48,856 nt of DNA from Gammaproteobacteria bacterium. GTDB taxonomy: Bacteria; Pseudomonadota; Gammaproteobacteria; DSM-19610. Positions 8,547 through 17,479 of this stretch are shown one piece after another; positions within the stretch are counted from its first letter, which is position 1, and each line of letters begins with the position of its first letter. The DNA lies in NCBI GenBank assembly GCA_026197075.1, contig JAPHQV010000051.1:1-48856 (forward strand), written 5' to 3'. The translations under genes were made by a program, and so were the position numbers. The notes under the pieces were generated by a model. That model saw only the letters and a program-made list of their open reading frames with translations. It did not search any database and was not told the origin of the DNA.

Positions 8547-9296
8547 CTACTTCACGAGCGACTCTCCGTAAGCCCGGCTGATGCGTAACAGGCGATCGGC
8601 CCTGATATCAACGCGCAAGGCCACAACCTCGATGTCGGGATCAACCAGATAAAACGCGGCAAATCGATGGTGACCATCGATGATATCGTTGTCCCCTGAT
8701 ATCACCAGTGGCTTTTCATGTATCACGCTGCCCCGCCCGGGCAGCCCATGCTTGCGGTATTTCTTGATCACTTTTTTGAAAAAGATTTCGGCCTGTATGG
8801 GCGTCAGCTCGCTCACCGCAACCCTCACGAGCTCGGCTTTGACCTTGTCGTCGTGCCGGGCGCCGTTGCGCAGTCCCGAAGTTCGCCACCGCTCAGCAAG
8901 CGCCTGGTGGTCGAATTGTGTGGGGTGCCTTCCCGTCAGACTTACGATGTGCTCATTGTGTGGTGGATGAATATCCAGGTGCCCATCAAGCAACGCACGT
9001 TGCAGCCTCTTCACCTCGCGCCAATGGATTACGGGCATGTGCCGCCGTTCGCGTTCGCCGTGCATGCTGATGAGCGATTGCAGGTTCGCGTAGCGTGTTT
9101 CGAACCCCGGTACCTGCTCGCACAAGTCATAACCCAGTTTCTGGTTGGCATACGCCAGCGCCACTTCGACCGGGGTTGCGCTGATCCCGCGCCGCTTGAG
9201 TTTCCGGGACAGCTCTTGCCCTGCAGCTTCCAGGTGGGTCAGCCGCTTCTCCAGCCTCTTGATCCGCTTCAACAATTTTTTATATTTCTTAGGCAT
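8547..9296 (-). CDS. Orphan ParB-like nuclease-domain protein with basic coiled-coil N-terminus
   Basis: 249 residues with GAGAGG upstream of ATG. Residues 1-35 are strongly basic and helical (MPKKYKKLLKRIKRLEKRL), a likely coiled coil or nucleic-acid contact. The C-terminal part has the ParB/sulfiredoxin-like strand-turn KPLVISGDNDIIDGHHRFAA with the conserved DGHHR. In this superfamily the motif binds a nucleotide or metal (CTP in true ParB proteins). The HTH and dimer domains of chromosome-partition ParB are absent, and no parA or parS is nearby, so a partition role is unlikely. Function unknown. A palindrome containing TATAAT lies about 60 bp upstream. Confidence 0.7.
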   Translation of the reverse strand: MPKKYKKLLKRIKRLEKRLTHLEAAGQELSRKLKRRGISATPVEVALAYANQKLGYDLCEQVPGFETRYANLQSLISMHGERERRHMPVIHWREVKRLQRALLDGHLDIHPPHNEHIVSLTGRHPTQFDHQALAERWRTSGLRNGARHDDKVKAELVRVAVSELTPIQAEIFFKKVIKKYRKHGLPGRGSVIHEKPLVISGDNDIIDGHHRFAAFYLVDPDIEVVALRVDIRADRLLRISRAYGESLVK

Positions 9297-9741
9297 TCAC
9301 AGGGCCTCTCCGTGCGCGCGTCCCGTTTACTTGATCATGAATTGTTGCCGAGTATGGCGTAATTATACGCCTGAATCACGCCAATGCCGTAGACCACGCG
9401 TGACATACCCCGCAAGGGTGATTGCAGATGGCTGGGGAAGGTCGTGACGAGTCTGGCATCAGTTTTTTACGCTGTCATTCATCGTCCGGGCCGATAACCA
9501 GTATGCTTCCTGCCATACAAGCATACCCATTGATTGCCAGTTCCTACCCGGGTGTTGACGCCTATTGGCACCAAGGCAACCGCATTATCGCTACGCGGAA
9601 CAGAAGCATGCCCAGGAAGCCTGAATATCCTCGGTGAAATTAGGGGCAATACCCCTGTGACGGATACATTATCCATCTTCAGTCTTGACGCCACCGCGAA
9701 GCCTTGTTTATGTTCCCCTATACAAATGCGAAGGATCATGC
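9297..9741. other. Intergenic region with palindrome GGCGTA-atta-TACGCC
   Basis: No credible gene. A perfect 6+6 inverted repeat at 9356-9371 includes TATAAT on the minus strand and lies about 60 bp before the ParB-like gene, so it may be a promoter with an overlapping operator. I saw nothing else of note before the SulP start. Confidence 0.4.
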
Positions 9742-12030
9742 TTGAAACCTGAGGAAAAACCGCGGAACGGAGTACCCGGGTTGCGCCACTGGCGCTACGA
9801 CCTCTTGGCGGGGCTGCAAGTCGCCCTGGTCTCGTTGCCACTTTCCCTGGGTATCGCGGTCGCATCAGGCGCACCGCCGGTCACCGGCCTCATCTCGTCC
9901 ATCATCGCCGGCCTGGTGTTTCCCTTCCTCGGTGGTGCCTACGTCACCATCAGCGGTCCCGCCGCCGGCCTGGCCCCTGCCCTGTTGGCCGGTATGCTGC
10001 TGCTCGGCGATGGCGACCTGGCCGCGGGCTATCCCCTGGTGCTGGTGGCGATCTTCCTCACCGGTGTGGTAATGATCCTGCTGAGCTGGTTGCGCGCCGG
10101 GAAGCTGGTGGCGATGTTCCTGCCCGTCACGGTGGTGGAGGCCATGCTGGCCGCCATCGGCATCATGATTATCATCAAGCAGATCCCCGCCTTGCTGGGC
10201 GATTTCGCCTCGCCCGCAAAATCCATGCTCGTGTCCATCGCCAGGCTGCCTGAAAGCTTACAGCGCGTGGAAGCGGACGTGCTGGTCATCGGCACCTTGT
10301 GCTTGTTCCTGATGTTCTACCTCAACCGAACACGCCGTGCCTGGATGCGGCGCATTCCGCCGCCTTTATCGGTGTGTGCCGTGGGCATCCTGCTGGGTTA
10401 TCTGTTCGGACTCGATGCTGCCTACCTTATCGCCATGCCTGACAAAATCCTCGATGGCGGCATTACCCTGCCGGCCTTCGACGTGGTGCTGTCTAAGCCC
10501 GACCTGTGGGTGAGCATCATCGTAGTGGTCATCACGCTGACCCTGATCGACAGCATCGAATCCCTGGCCACCATCAGCGCGGTGGACAAGATCGATCCCT
10601 ACCGCCGCAAGTCCCGGCCGAACGTCACCCTGCGTGCCATGGGGGTATCCAATCTGTTTTCCAGTCTGGCCGGCGGGCTCACCATCATCCCCGGTGGCAT
10701 CAAGAGCCGTGCCAACATCGATGCCGGCGGACGCACCCTCTGGGCCAATTTCTTCAACGCCATGTTCCTGATCGTCTTCCTGTTCTTTGCGAAAGAGCTG
10801 ATCAGCCGCATTCCGCTCGCCGCTATCGGCGCCGTGATCGTGTACGTCGGTTGGCGCCTGTGCGAGGTGAAGGTATTTTCCAAGGTGGCATCGATCGGCC
10901 GCGACCAATTGCTGGTCTTCCTGATCACCATACTGGCTGTGCTGGCCACTGACTTGCTGATGGGGATCCTCACCGGCGTGGCGGCCCAGTTGGTCATCCA
11001 TGCTTACCTGCTGACACCTTCCATCCGCATGGTGCTCACAGGGCGTATCTCGGCCCGGCAGTTTTTCCTCACGGCCGCCCGCGCGATGGCGGACATGTTC
11101 CGAAGCCCCGTGATCCAGGCCAAGGAACTGGAGGAGCAGGGGCACCGCCAGATGCATTTCTCGCTCACCTCGCTGACCGGCTTCAACCTGCTACCCTTGG
11201 ACCGTGCCTTGGCACGGGTGCCACCACAGGCGGGCATCACCCTCGCCCTCAGCGAATCGGGACATATCGTCGACCGCACTACAATGGAATACCTGCACCA
11301 GTTGCGCGAGGAATCGGTGCAGGCTGACCGTCCCTTCCGCATCGAGGGCCTCGACCACTTCCATCCCTTCGCCTCTCATCCCTTTGCCACCCGTATGCAG
11401 GACATGCGCCTGATACGTGAACAGGCGCGGCACACGGCCCGCGAAGGCGAGATGGCGCAGCTGGCGGAACACCTGGGCCTAAAGTTCGCGCCTGAAACCG
11501 TGGCCACCCTCAACCATCATGACTTCGTCTACCTGCGGCGCGGCGCCAATCGCCAGGAATGTAATGTCATGACGGGGGCGCACCACGGCTTCCATGTGAA
11601 GATCTTCGACTACAATCATACCGCCGCGCCCGAATACTACGTGGAACATCGCCACACCCTGGTGATGCTGCGTCACAATGACGGCCGCGTCATGGAATTG
11701 CCCAGCCTCGCCATTACACCAGGGCAGTACCTGGAGCGTTATCTTCTGGCGGAATACCGCGAGGCGGAGGGCTGTGGCCTGGATGCGCGTTTTCGTACGG
11801 CCTGTCGCGTCTATTCCGAAGATACCACGCACATACGCAGTCTGCTGCAGGGCGAGGTGGCGCGTGAACTGCTGGCCAACATGGGCTTCTACCTGGAAAT
11901 CCGTGACAGCATGTTGCTGGCCTTCCATCCCGATCATGAGTTCGAATCGCCGCAGGCCATCGAGGAACTGCTCGATCGCGCCGAGCGCCTGATGACGCAC
12001 CTTGAGCAGGCCGTCGCACAAAGCGGATAG
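9742..12030 (+). CDS. SulP-family anion permease with C-terminal extension
   Basis: 762 residues from a TTG start placed 6 bases after GAAGGA; the ATG at 9739 is out of frame. The first ~430 residues are the SulP membrane domain: LLAGLQVALVSLPLSLGIA, GAYVTISGPAAGLAPALLAG and the helices leading to RIPLAAIGAVIVYVGW. SulP proteins move sulfate, bicarbonate or other anions. A STAS-like segment follows (about 465-560, with ITLALSESGHIVDRTTMEYL). Another ~200 residues come after it, rich in His and acidic residues (HHGFHVKIFDYNHTAAPEYYVEHRH) and not part of the standard family. Substrate not predictable; bicarbonate or sulfate would suit the lifestyle suggested elsewhere in the window. Confidence 0.88.
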   Translation: MKPEEKPRNGVPGLRHWRYDLLAGLQVALVSLPLSLGIAVASGAPPVTGLISSIIAGLVFPFLGGAYVTISGPAAGLAPALLAGMLLLGDGDLAAGYPLVLVAIFLTGVVMILLSWLRAGKLVAMFLPVTVVEAMLAAIGIMIIIKQIPALLGDFASPAKSMLVSIARLPESLQRVEADVLVIGTLCLFLMFYLNRTRRAWMRRIPPPLSVCAVGILLGYLFGLDAAYLIAMPDKILDGGITLPAFDVVLSKPDLWVSIIVVVITLTLIDSIESLATISAVDKIDPYRRKSRPNVTLRAMGVSNLFSSLAGGLTIIPGGIKSRANIDAGGRTLWANFFNAMFLIVFLFFAKELISRIPLAAIGAVIVYVGWRLCEVKVFSKVASIGRDQLLVFLITILAVLATDLLMGILTGVAAQLVIHAYLLTPSIRMVLTGRISARQFFLTAARAMADMFRSPVIQAKELEEQGHRQMHFSLTSLTGFNLLPLDRALARVPPQAGITLALSESGHIVDRTTMEYLHQLREESVQADRPFRIEGLDHFHPFASHPFATRMQDMRLIREQARHTAREGEMAQLAEHLGLKFAPETVATLNHHDFVYLRRGANRQECNVMTGAHHGFHVKIFDYNHTAAPEYYVEHRHTLVMLRHNDGRVMELPSLAITPGQYLERYLLAEYREAEGCGLDARFRTACRVYSEDTTHIRSLLQGEVARELLANMGFYLEIRDSMLLAFHPDHEFESPQAIEELLDRAERLMTHLEQAVAQSG

Positions 12031-12037
12031 AAGCGGA

Positions 12038-12250
12038 TAGGGTCAGGTCTCACATTCACTCACACATGCCGCTCATGCGTCTCACGGCTCTGCTGACTGT
12101 CATGTAGTGAACGCCAAAGTGATCAGCGATTTCTCTCATCTTATAAGCACCAGATATTGGTAGTTGCTTCATCGCTATCCAGGCAACACGTACGACTATA
12201 CAAAACCCAAAGCTCCTTAGCCAGATGTTGGAATGTTAGACCTGACCCTA
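12038..12250. mobile_element. 213-bp RAYT-derived element with 20-bp terminal inverted repeats
   Basis: The ends TAGGGTCAGGTCTCACATTC (12038-12057) and its complement at 12231-12250 match at 19 of 20 positions. Between them, on the minus strand, is only the 3' end of a transposase gene (see the next entry). This looks like a non-autonomous, MITE-like derivative of an IS200/RAYT-type element. It sits between the SulP stop and the rhodanese stop, so it may also serve both as a hairpin terminator. Confidence 0.7.
12056..12172 (-). pseudogene. C-terminal remnant of a REP-associated tyrosine (Y1) transposase
   Basis: The frame reads ISGAYKMREIADHFGVHYMT then VSRAVRRMS, the helix-turn-helix tail found at the C-terminus of many RAYT/IS200-like transposases. 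The catalytic HUH domain (about 150-200 residues) is missing; only about 60 bp separate the remnant from the end of the element. It cannot encode a working transposase. Confidence 0.65.
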
Positions 12251-12255
12251 CCCCC

Positions 12256-12960
12256 TCAGCCCTCCGGCACCACCACTGTCAGCCCGAAGATCTGCCACAG
12301 TTGCATGCCCCCACGGTAGTAGTAGATCTTCTCGGCCGGGTAGCCAAGCGCCAGCAGCGACTTGATCGCGCGCGGCGACTGGTCGCACCAGGGGCCGTTG
12401 CACCACAGCACGAGTTTCTTCGCATCGGAGAAATCCCAAATCAACCCGTCCGGGGATGCCAGTCCGACGGACCAGGCCCAGGAGGCGAGCTTGTCCTTCC
12501 AGGAATCCTTAGCGGGGCCCGAGACGACGCCGAGACGCTTCATCAGATCGATGACCGCGACCGACTGCGGGTCCTCGGCGAATTCGGTGAACGGGATATT
12601 CACCGATCCGGGGATGGTGCCCTTCTGGTACCAGGATGGCGTGCGCGCATCGATCACCAGCCCGTTGCCGGCCTGGACTTCCTTCTGGAGGAATTCCAGC
12701 AGCTCGACCTCTCCGATGGTTTCCACACCCGGGGCGACCGACATGGGATGGATGCAGAACGGCGGGCATTTGCGCGAGGTCTTCGCGAAACCGCCGTCGA
12801 TGACATTCTCCTCGTCCTGGATGCGTTGGATTCGCACCGTCTTGTCGCCGGTCATCAGATCGACGTAGACGATGTCCTCGGTGATCCGCACCGGCAGGTC
12901 TTCGGCAACTGCCGCGCCGCAACCCAGAACCACCAGCATACTCGCAACCGCTGTCTTCAT
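12256..12960 (-). CDS. Exported rhodanese-domain protein with CPPFC motif
   Basis: 234 residues from the ATG giving MKTAVASM, 8 bases after GAGG; ATG and GTG codons 6-9 bases upstream are poorer choices. A signal peptide ending near AVAED predicts export to the periplasm. A segment KCPPFCIHPM (Cys65, Cys69) precedes the rhodanese domain (about 85-230), whose active-site strand is LVLWCNGPWCDQSP with Cys187 at the catalytic position. Rhodanese domains carry persulfide sulfur. The extra cysteine pair suggests redox chemistry or metal binding. It shares orientation with the small exported gene upstream (22 bp gap) and probably forms an operon with it. Sulfur handling in the periplasm is the likely role. 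Confidence 0.88.
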   Translation of the reverse strand: MKTAVASMLVVLGCGAAVAEDLPVRITEDIVYVDLMTGDKTVRIQRIQDEENVIDGGFAKTSRKCPPFCIHPMSVAPGVETIGEVELLEFLQKEVQAGNGLVIDARTPSWYQKGTIPGSVNIPFTEFAEDPQSVAVIDLMKRLGVVSGPAKDSWKDKLASWAWSVGLASPDGLIWDFSDAKKLVLWCNGPWCDQSPRAIKSLLALGYPAEKIYYYRGGMQLWQIFGLTVVVPEG

Positions 12961-12982
12961 GATCATCACCTCGCCTCAGGTA

Positions 12983-13369
12983 TCACAAGTGTTTCGCGAT
13001 GGCGCGCCGAATCTCCATGATGCGGCCGTCGCGCTGATAACGGGCATACACCGCGGCTTTCTGCTCCGCAGAGAGCTTGTCGTAGAGCATGTAGGTGCCG
13101 ACGAAATGCGCCTTCAAAGCCGCGTCGAACTGCTCGGTGGACATGCCCGGCCCCAGCATCGCCCGCGTCGTGTTCTCGTCGCTGATGCCGCCGGTGGAAG
13201 ATTGCGCCTTCGCGTCCATCTGCTCAGCGGTCTTAATCAGTTCGAGGACCTGGGCCTCTTCCTCGAGCATGTCGAGATAGGGGTCGCTGGCGTGCGCCGG
13301 CAGGACCGGTACCACCAGAAACAGACAGATCCCGGCCAGTGCCGTGCACAGTCTTCGGCGTGTTTGCAT
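12983..13369 (-). CDS. Small exported protein of unknown family
   Basis: 128 residues from the ATG preceded by GAGGTGG at 3 bases; the frame continues upstream without a better start. The signal peptide runs to PAHAS (about residue 29). The mature part is helical: DPYLDMLEEEAQVLELIKTA, a linker, then MSTEQFDAALKAHFVGTYMLYDKL and a basic end (MEIRRAIAKHL). It lies just upstream of the exported rhodanese in the same direction. A truncated second copy of its 5' end and promoter region sits at about 17480-17769. No named family recognised; the linkage with rhodanese suggests a periplasmic sulfur or redox role, as inference. Confidence 0.8.
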   Translation of the reverse strand: MQTRRRLCTALAGICLFLVVPVLPAHASDPYLDMLEEEAQVLELIKTAEQMDAKAQSSTGGISDENTTRAMLGPGMSTEQFDAALKAHFVGTYMLYDKLSAEQKAAVYARYQRDGRIMEIRRAIAKHL

Positions 13370-13518
13370 ATGCCACCTCATCAGCAACGACGGATGCCCG
13401 CGGTCTAATAGATGCATCCCGTTTGAATGTTTATTCGAACCCAATAGCGGCACAAAAAGTAGTGGCTTTAGGCAGAGCGGTGAGTCCGATTCGGAAATGT
13501 CCGACGTGCTGATCCATG
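13221..13518 (-). repeat. Duplicated segment, copy A (5' part and upstream region of the small exported gene)
   Basis: This stretch aligns, with scattered mismatches and a 6-base gap, to 17480-17769. Shared landmarks include CTCTTCCTCGAGCATGTCGAG, ATAGATGCATCCCGTTTGAA and TAGTGGCTTTAGG. The two copies flank the 4Fe-4S protein and the TonB receptor. Confidence 0.85.
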
Positions 13519-13588
13519 TCAATTTTCATGACGCGGCCGGCAGCGGCACAGTGCGCGCGGGTCAGTGGCTGGTCCGTCCCACTAATAC

Positions 13589-13681
13589 TCAACAAGACCA
13601 TTTCATAGCCAAAAATCTCGCGCGAAGCGCGAAGCACAGCACGATACAGACAGGTATCACCATCAAACCAGTGGTTACCAT
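13589..13681 (-). CDS. Possible 30-aa single-pass membrane peptide
   Basis: The frame MVTTGLMVIPVCIVLCFALR, then ARFLAMKWSC, would give one hydrophobic helix with a positively charged end. It lies 75 bp downstream of the 4Fe-4S membrane protein on the same strand, which is where small accessory subunits of membrane redox proteins are often found. The ribosome site is poor, so this may be chance. Confidence 0.25.
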   Translation of the reverse strand: MVTTGLMVIPVCIVLCFALRARFLAMKWSC

Positions 13682-13756
13682 GGTCCGACCCCGGGCTTTA
13701 AGCCACCCTGTACTTTAAACGGCCGCCATGAACGGACGTGCAGAAGATTGTTTGAA

Positions 13757-15178
13757 TCAGTGCTGGTGTGCGGGCCCGTAGGTCGCCAGCGCCCATACCT
13801 TGAAGGCGTAGATGCCGACATAGAGCAGGACGGGCATGCTTGCCCAGACCCAGACCCGCAGGCGTGTGATTGAGCCGGGCACCAGCAGGCAGGAACGCTT
13901 CCAGATCGTCGCCAGCGACCATGCCATCCCGAAATAGGCGATCAGGCCCAGATACCCCAGCCAGGGATCACTGCGCGTGGCCAGTGGCTCCAGGGACATG
14001 GATCCGCCCATCAATGCGGAAAGCTCGTTGAGCAGGACATGGGCGTCGGTGGTGAGAAAACGGGTGATGGCGTGCGGCATGAGGCCGAGGATGGCAGCCG
14101 GGGCCATGCCGTAGGCCAGCGTCTGGCGCGATACAAGATAATCGACGCCGGCCACGGATGCGGCACGCCGATATCCGACCCATGCGGCAAGCAGGGTCGC
14201 TGCAACCGCGAGGCCGAACCCCAGGAGACGACCCATATCGAAATTCCCGGGTGATATCCCCAGTGCCGCATTCAGCCACCCACCGACGACATTCCATGGC
14301 AGGCTGTCCCGCAGGCCGGAGTGCTGCATGCCATGCAACATCTGGACGGCCACCCCGGCGACGGCGAGCACCATCAGCAGGACCCAGTAATCAGAGGAAG
14401 CAGCGCGCTTGACGGGTTTGAACAGCGCCACTCCCGGTGGCTGGATCTGCACCCGCACGCTGTCACAGGCCTGCACACAATCCATGCAGAGCGTACACTG
14501 CTGCATGTTGTTATTAGCTTCGAAGCGGAAAGGTGACAGCTTGTAGCGACAGGCCTTGGCACATTCGAAGCCGCGACAAGTCGCGCAGTCCTCCGTACGG
14601 GTGGTGATCTGTGTCGCGCCGAGTTTTCCGTGCACGGCCAGCAGCCTGCCGAGGGGGCACAGATGCTTGCAGTACGCCATGCCGGAAAAGACATAAAAGC
14701 TGGTCAAGGCGAATACCGTGAAGCCGAGGAAATACCATGCGGTCGCGACCGTCGACCGGGACAGGAGTCCCGGCATGGTGTAATGGATGAACCAGTAGCC
14801 GAATATCAATATCAACAGGCCGATCCCGCCACCGCGCAGGGTCTTGGGAAAACGACGTTGCAGGCCGACGCGGGAGAGCCAACGGCCGATGAAGCCGTGT
14901 GGGCAGATGGCACAGAAAAGGTTTCCGAGCGTGGGGGTCACCAGTACGGTCAGCAATGGCCAGAACAGGCCCCAGAACAGCAACAGGGTAAGTCCTTTCC
15001 GGTCATCCGGGTGCGTCAGTCCATGAATGATCCCCAGGACCAGCAGGGCAAGGACTGCCAGACGCACGATGGTCAAGGGCCAGGGGTTGCGCAGCAGGCC
15101 GCCCAGGCCCGGTACCGCGGTGATATCCCGGCGCCAGCGGGTGGGTACGCGGTTGCCAGCTTCCTCGGCCACTCCCAT
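13757..15178 (-). CDS. Membrane-bound 4Fe-4S ferredoxin (NapH/NosR C-terminal-like)
   Basis: 473 residues from the ATG with AAGGAG upstream; GTG starts at 15196-15220 are alternatives. Several membrane helices carry two CxxxCP motifs, FCAICPHG and CKHLCPLG, as in the NapH/NosR/CcoG group. They are followed by a ferredoxin region with CATCRGFECAKAC and CTLCMDCVQACD, enough for two [4Fe-4S] clusters, then a C-terminal membrane block. Such proteins pass electrons across or along the inner membrane. The gene starts shortly after the stop of the TonB receptor, so they are probably co-transcribed, and electron supply to reduce an imported metal complex is a reasonable guess. No nos or nap genes are nearby. 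Confidence 0.85.
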   Translation of the reverse strand: MGVAEEAGNRVPTRWRRDITAVPGLGGLLRNPWPLTIVRLAVLALLVLGIIHGLTHPDDRKGLTLLLFWGLFWPLLTVLVTPTLGNLFCAICPHGFIGRWLSRVGLQRRFPKTLRGGGIGLLILIFGYWFIHYTMPGLLSRSTVATAWYFLGFTVFALTSFYVFSGMAYCKHLCPLGRLLAVHGKLGATQITTRTEDCATCRGFECAKACRYKLSPFRFEANNNMQQCTLCMDCVQACDSVRVQIQPPGVALFKPVKRAASSDYWVLLMVLAVAGVAVQMLHGMQHSGLRDSLPWNVVGGWLNAALGISPGNFDMGRLLGFGLAVAATLLAAWVGYRRAASVAGVDYLVSRQTLAYGMAPAAILGLMPHAITRFLTTDAHVLLNELSALMGGSMSLEPLATRSDPWLGYLGLIAYFGMAWSLATIWKRSCLLVPGSITRLRVWVWASMPVLLYVGIYAFKVWALATYGPAHQH

Positions 15179-15254
15179 GACGAGTCTGTGCTCCTTCACC
15201 ACAGCCCCTCGGAAATCCACTTGCTTATCCGATCATCACGATGCCGCATGCCGG

Positions 15255-17144
15255 TCACATCGTCCCCTTGATACCCACGTAGAAGTAACGGGCACCCGGA
15301 TCATCGGGCGTGCCACGGAATGCCATGTTGTCGGGCATGTCCCTGTCGAACAGGTTGTCCACCCCACCGAAGAAGCTGAGTGCCGGCGAGAGCTTGTAGT
15401 CGACATGGAGGCTGGCCGTGGTGAAACTGCTGTCATAGGAATCGGCATAGGGCACGGGATCGGCGGCCCAGAAGTCCTTCACATGACGAATCCTGAAGTC
15501 CATGTCCGCTTTTCCGATGCGCCGGCCGACGCCGATGCGGGCCTGCCAGCGCGGACGATCCGCCAGGCGCTCGTCACTGACGGAATCCCTCGCGTCGAGG
15601 TACTCGAGCCCGAAATGGACACGGCTGTCGCTCGTTGGCTTGAAATCCATGCGCAGCTCTGCGCCGCTGATTTCCGCCTTGTCCAGATTCTGGTAGACCA
15701 CTTCCGCAAGGCCGCCCACCAGGTTGCCAGTGGCCTGCGAGGTGATGAGATCCGTCAGTTTCGAGTCATGGACGATGAATTCCACCTGTCCTTTGTCGAA
15801 GTAATGGGTCACGGCACCTTCCGTGGTTCTCGATTCCTCAGGCTCGAGGTTCTCGTTGCCGCGAATAAGGTAGCGGCCACGCACCATGTCCTGCATATAG
15901 AGGTTCAGCAAGGTGGGTGCCTTGAACCCGGTACCCTGGCTGATGCGAAAGGCCCACTTACCGGGTCGCCAGGCCAATGTCGCACGGGGGTTGAAGGCAT
16001 CACCGAAATCGCTGTAGTCATCGTAACGGCCGCCCACTGTCAGTTCGACCCTATCGGAGATGGCCCACTGATCCTGTGCATAGAAATGGCTTATCTCTCG
16101 ATCAACCGGCCTGGATAGCGTGCTGATCTCGACATCGTCGAGACGATAGCCGACGCCGACGTTGGTGAAATGGTTCTCGACCGCCTCCCATGCATAGGAC
16201 AGCTCGGATTGATACTGGTCAAAATCGGTGGTTTCATCCTCCGTCGTGCCACGATTAACGGTTGCGCTGCTGGTACCGTAGCCGAGGTTGAGGTCGAGCG
16301 TCCCGTCGCCCACTGTGCTGGAATAATTGCCACCAACAAAATAACGGGTCTCGCGCTCGAATCGATCATAGGGGTTATCGAACCTGTCCAGGCCAGTGCC
16401 TTCATCATCCTGTTCCACGTATTCCAGCACGAGACCGACCTTCGCGCCGGAGTCTAGCTTGAAACGGCCTCCGTAGTTGAGAAAGAGCCGGTTTTCCTCG
16501 CGCAGATCCGTCTCGATGCTGTCACCGTCAAGGCGAAAGGGCTCGCGATATTTTGCCTCCATACCGATACGATGCGTGCCCCGGGCGCTTGCCCAACTGC
16601 GCGACAGGTGGAGCAAGGCGGTTTCCCTCTGGCCATCATCCGTGGCACCCAGCGTGAGCTTTGCCCGCGTCTCCGGGCGGTCGCCGGCATGGCGCGTTAT
16701 GATGTTGATAACGCCACCAAGAGCATCCGAGCCATACAGCGCCGACATGGGTCCCCGGACGATCTCGATGCGTTCGATATCCTCCAGTGAAATATTGTTG
16801 ACGTTACTGCCCGCGTATTTTTCGGTGCGGCGCATGCCATCCACCAGTATCAGGGTATGGTCGGAGTCGAAACCGCGCAGATTGATTGTTGCACTGCTAC
16901 CGGTATCGCGGATCACCATGCCATTCGCGAATTGCAGGACCTCGGCAATGCTACGGCCGGAGAAGCTCTCGATGGCATTCCTGGAAATAACCTGCACGGA
17001 TGCATTTACATCCTCCACCGGTTGCTCGATCCGTGTCGCGGAAACGATGACTTCCGATAGGACACCGGTCTGGCCATGGGCCATTGGTGTTATGGCAAGG
17101 AGGATGGAGACAAGTTTCGTCTTTTGAAAAGTTGGATTCTTCAT
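15255..17144 (-). CDS. TonB-dependent outer-membrane receptor
   Basis: 629 residues from the ATG giving MKNPTFQKTK. Signal peptide to about residue 25 (PMAHGQ); TonB-box-like SEVIVSATR; plug domain with RGFDSDHTLILVDG and IERIEIVRGPMSALYGSDAL GG; then a 22-strand-type barrel including GNENLEPEESRTTEGA and ending in YFYVGIKGTM. The size and motifs fit the FepA/CirA/BtuB group, which imports siderophores, haem or cobalamin with energy from TonB-ExbBD. The ligand cannot be read from sequence. It lies upstream of the 4Fe-4S membrane protein in an apparent operon, and both are enclosed by the duplicated segment. Confidence 0.9.
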   Translation of the reverse strand: MKNPTFQKTKLVSILLAITPMAHGQTGVLSEVIVSATRIEQPVEDVNASVQVISRNAIESFSGRSIAEVLQFANGMVIRDTGSSATINLRGFDSDHTLILVDGMRRTEKYAGSNVNNISLEDIERIEIVRGPMSALYGSDALGGVINIITRHAGDRPETRAKLTLGATDDGQRETALLHLSRSWASARGTHRIGMEAKYREPFRLDGDSIETDLREENRLFLNYGGRFKLDSGAKVGLVLEYVEQDDEGTGLDRFDNPYDRFERETRYFVGGNYSSTVGDGTLDLNLGYGTSSATVNRGTTEDETTDFDQYQSELSYAWEAVENHFTNVGVGYRLDDVEISTLSRPVDREISHFYAQDQWAISDRVELTVGGRYDDYSDFGDAFNPRATLAWRPGKWAFRISQGTGFKAPTLLNLYMQDMVRGRYLIRGNENLEPEESRTTEGAVTHYFDKGQVEFIVHDSKLTDLITSQATGNLVGGLAEVVYQNLDKAEISGAELRMDFKPTSDSRVHFGLEYLDARDSVSDERLADRPRWQARIGVGRRIGKADMDFRIRHVKDFWAADPVPYADSYDSSFTTASLHVDYKLSPALSFFGGVDNLFDRDMPDNMAFRGTPDDPGARYFYVGIKGTM

Positions 17145-17479
17145 GTGCACTTTATTCTCATGTATGGATTGGCGCAGGAGCTGTACAGCAGGCGGCCATT
17201 GAGCTCATGACGAAATGGTCATGGTTCGCTGTAGATGGTCACGGCGATCTGTCGATTACCGCCCCGGTCACCCATTATGAGATTGCAATTCCCGGGCCAC
17301 TCTTCTCGCCCTAGTATTGCTGGCCTTCCCCACCCTGCTGCGCGGTCTATTGTGTGATTTGCCGCACATGGCAGGGCCATATGCCCCTTATAACTCGATC
17401 AAGGTACTGCAAGGCCCTGTACCTGAATCCCTACGGCAGTACCACCAGCTCCAATGCTTGCACGATAGCCGCGCCGAAC
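17145..17479. other. Upstream region of the TonB receptor
   Basis: No gene is seen. This should hold the promoter and control region of the receptor operon. I compared it by eye with cobalamin-riboswitch consensus blocks and with Fur-box patterns and found no convincing match. Confidence 0.35.

Noticed and set aside
17145-17330. Possible cobalamin riboswitch upstream of the TonB receptor
   Set aside because: A GGGTGACCGGGGCGG stretch on the minus strand recalls part of the consensus, but the conserved CCCGCNACTGT and the other core blocks are missing. A covariance-model search would decide.
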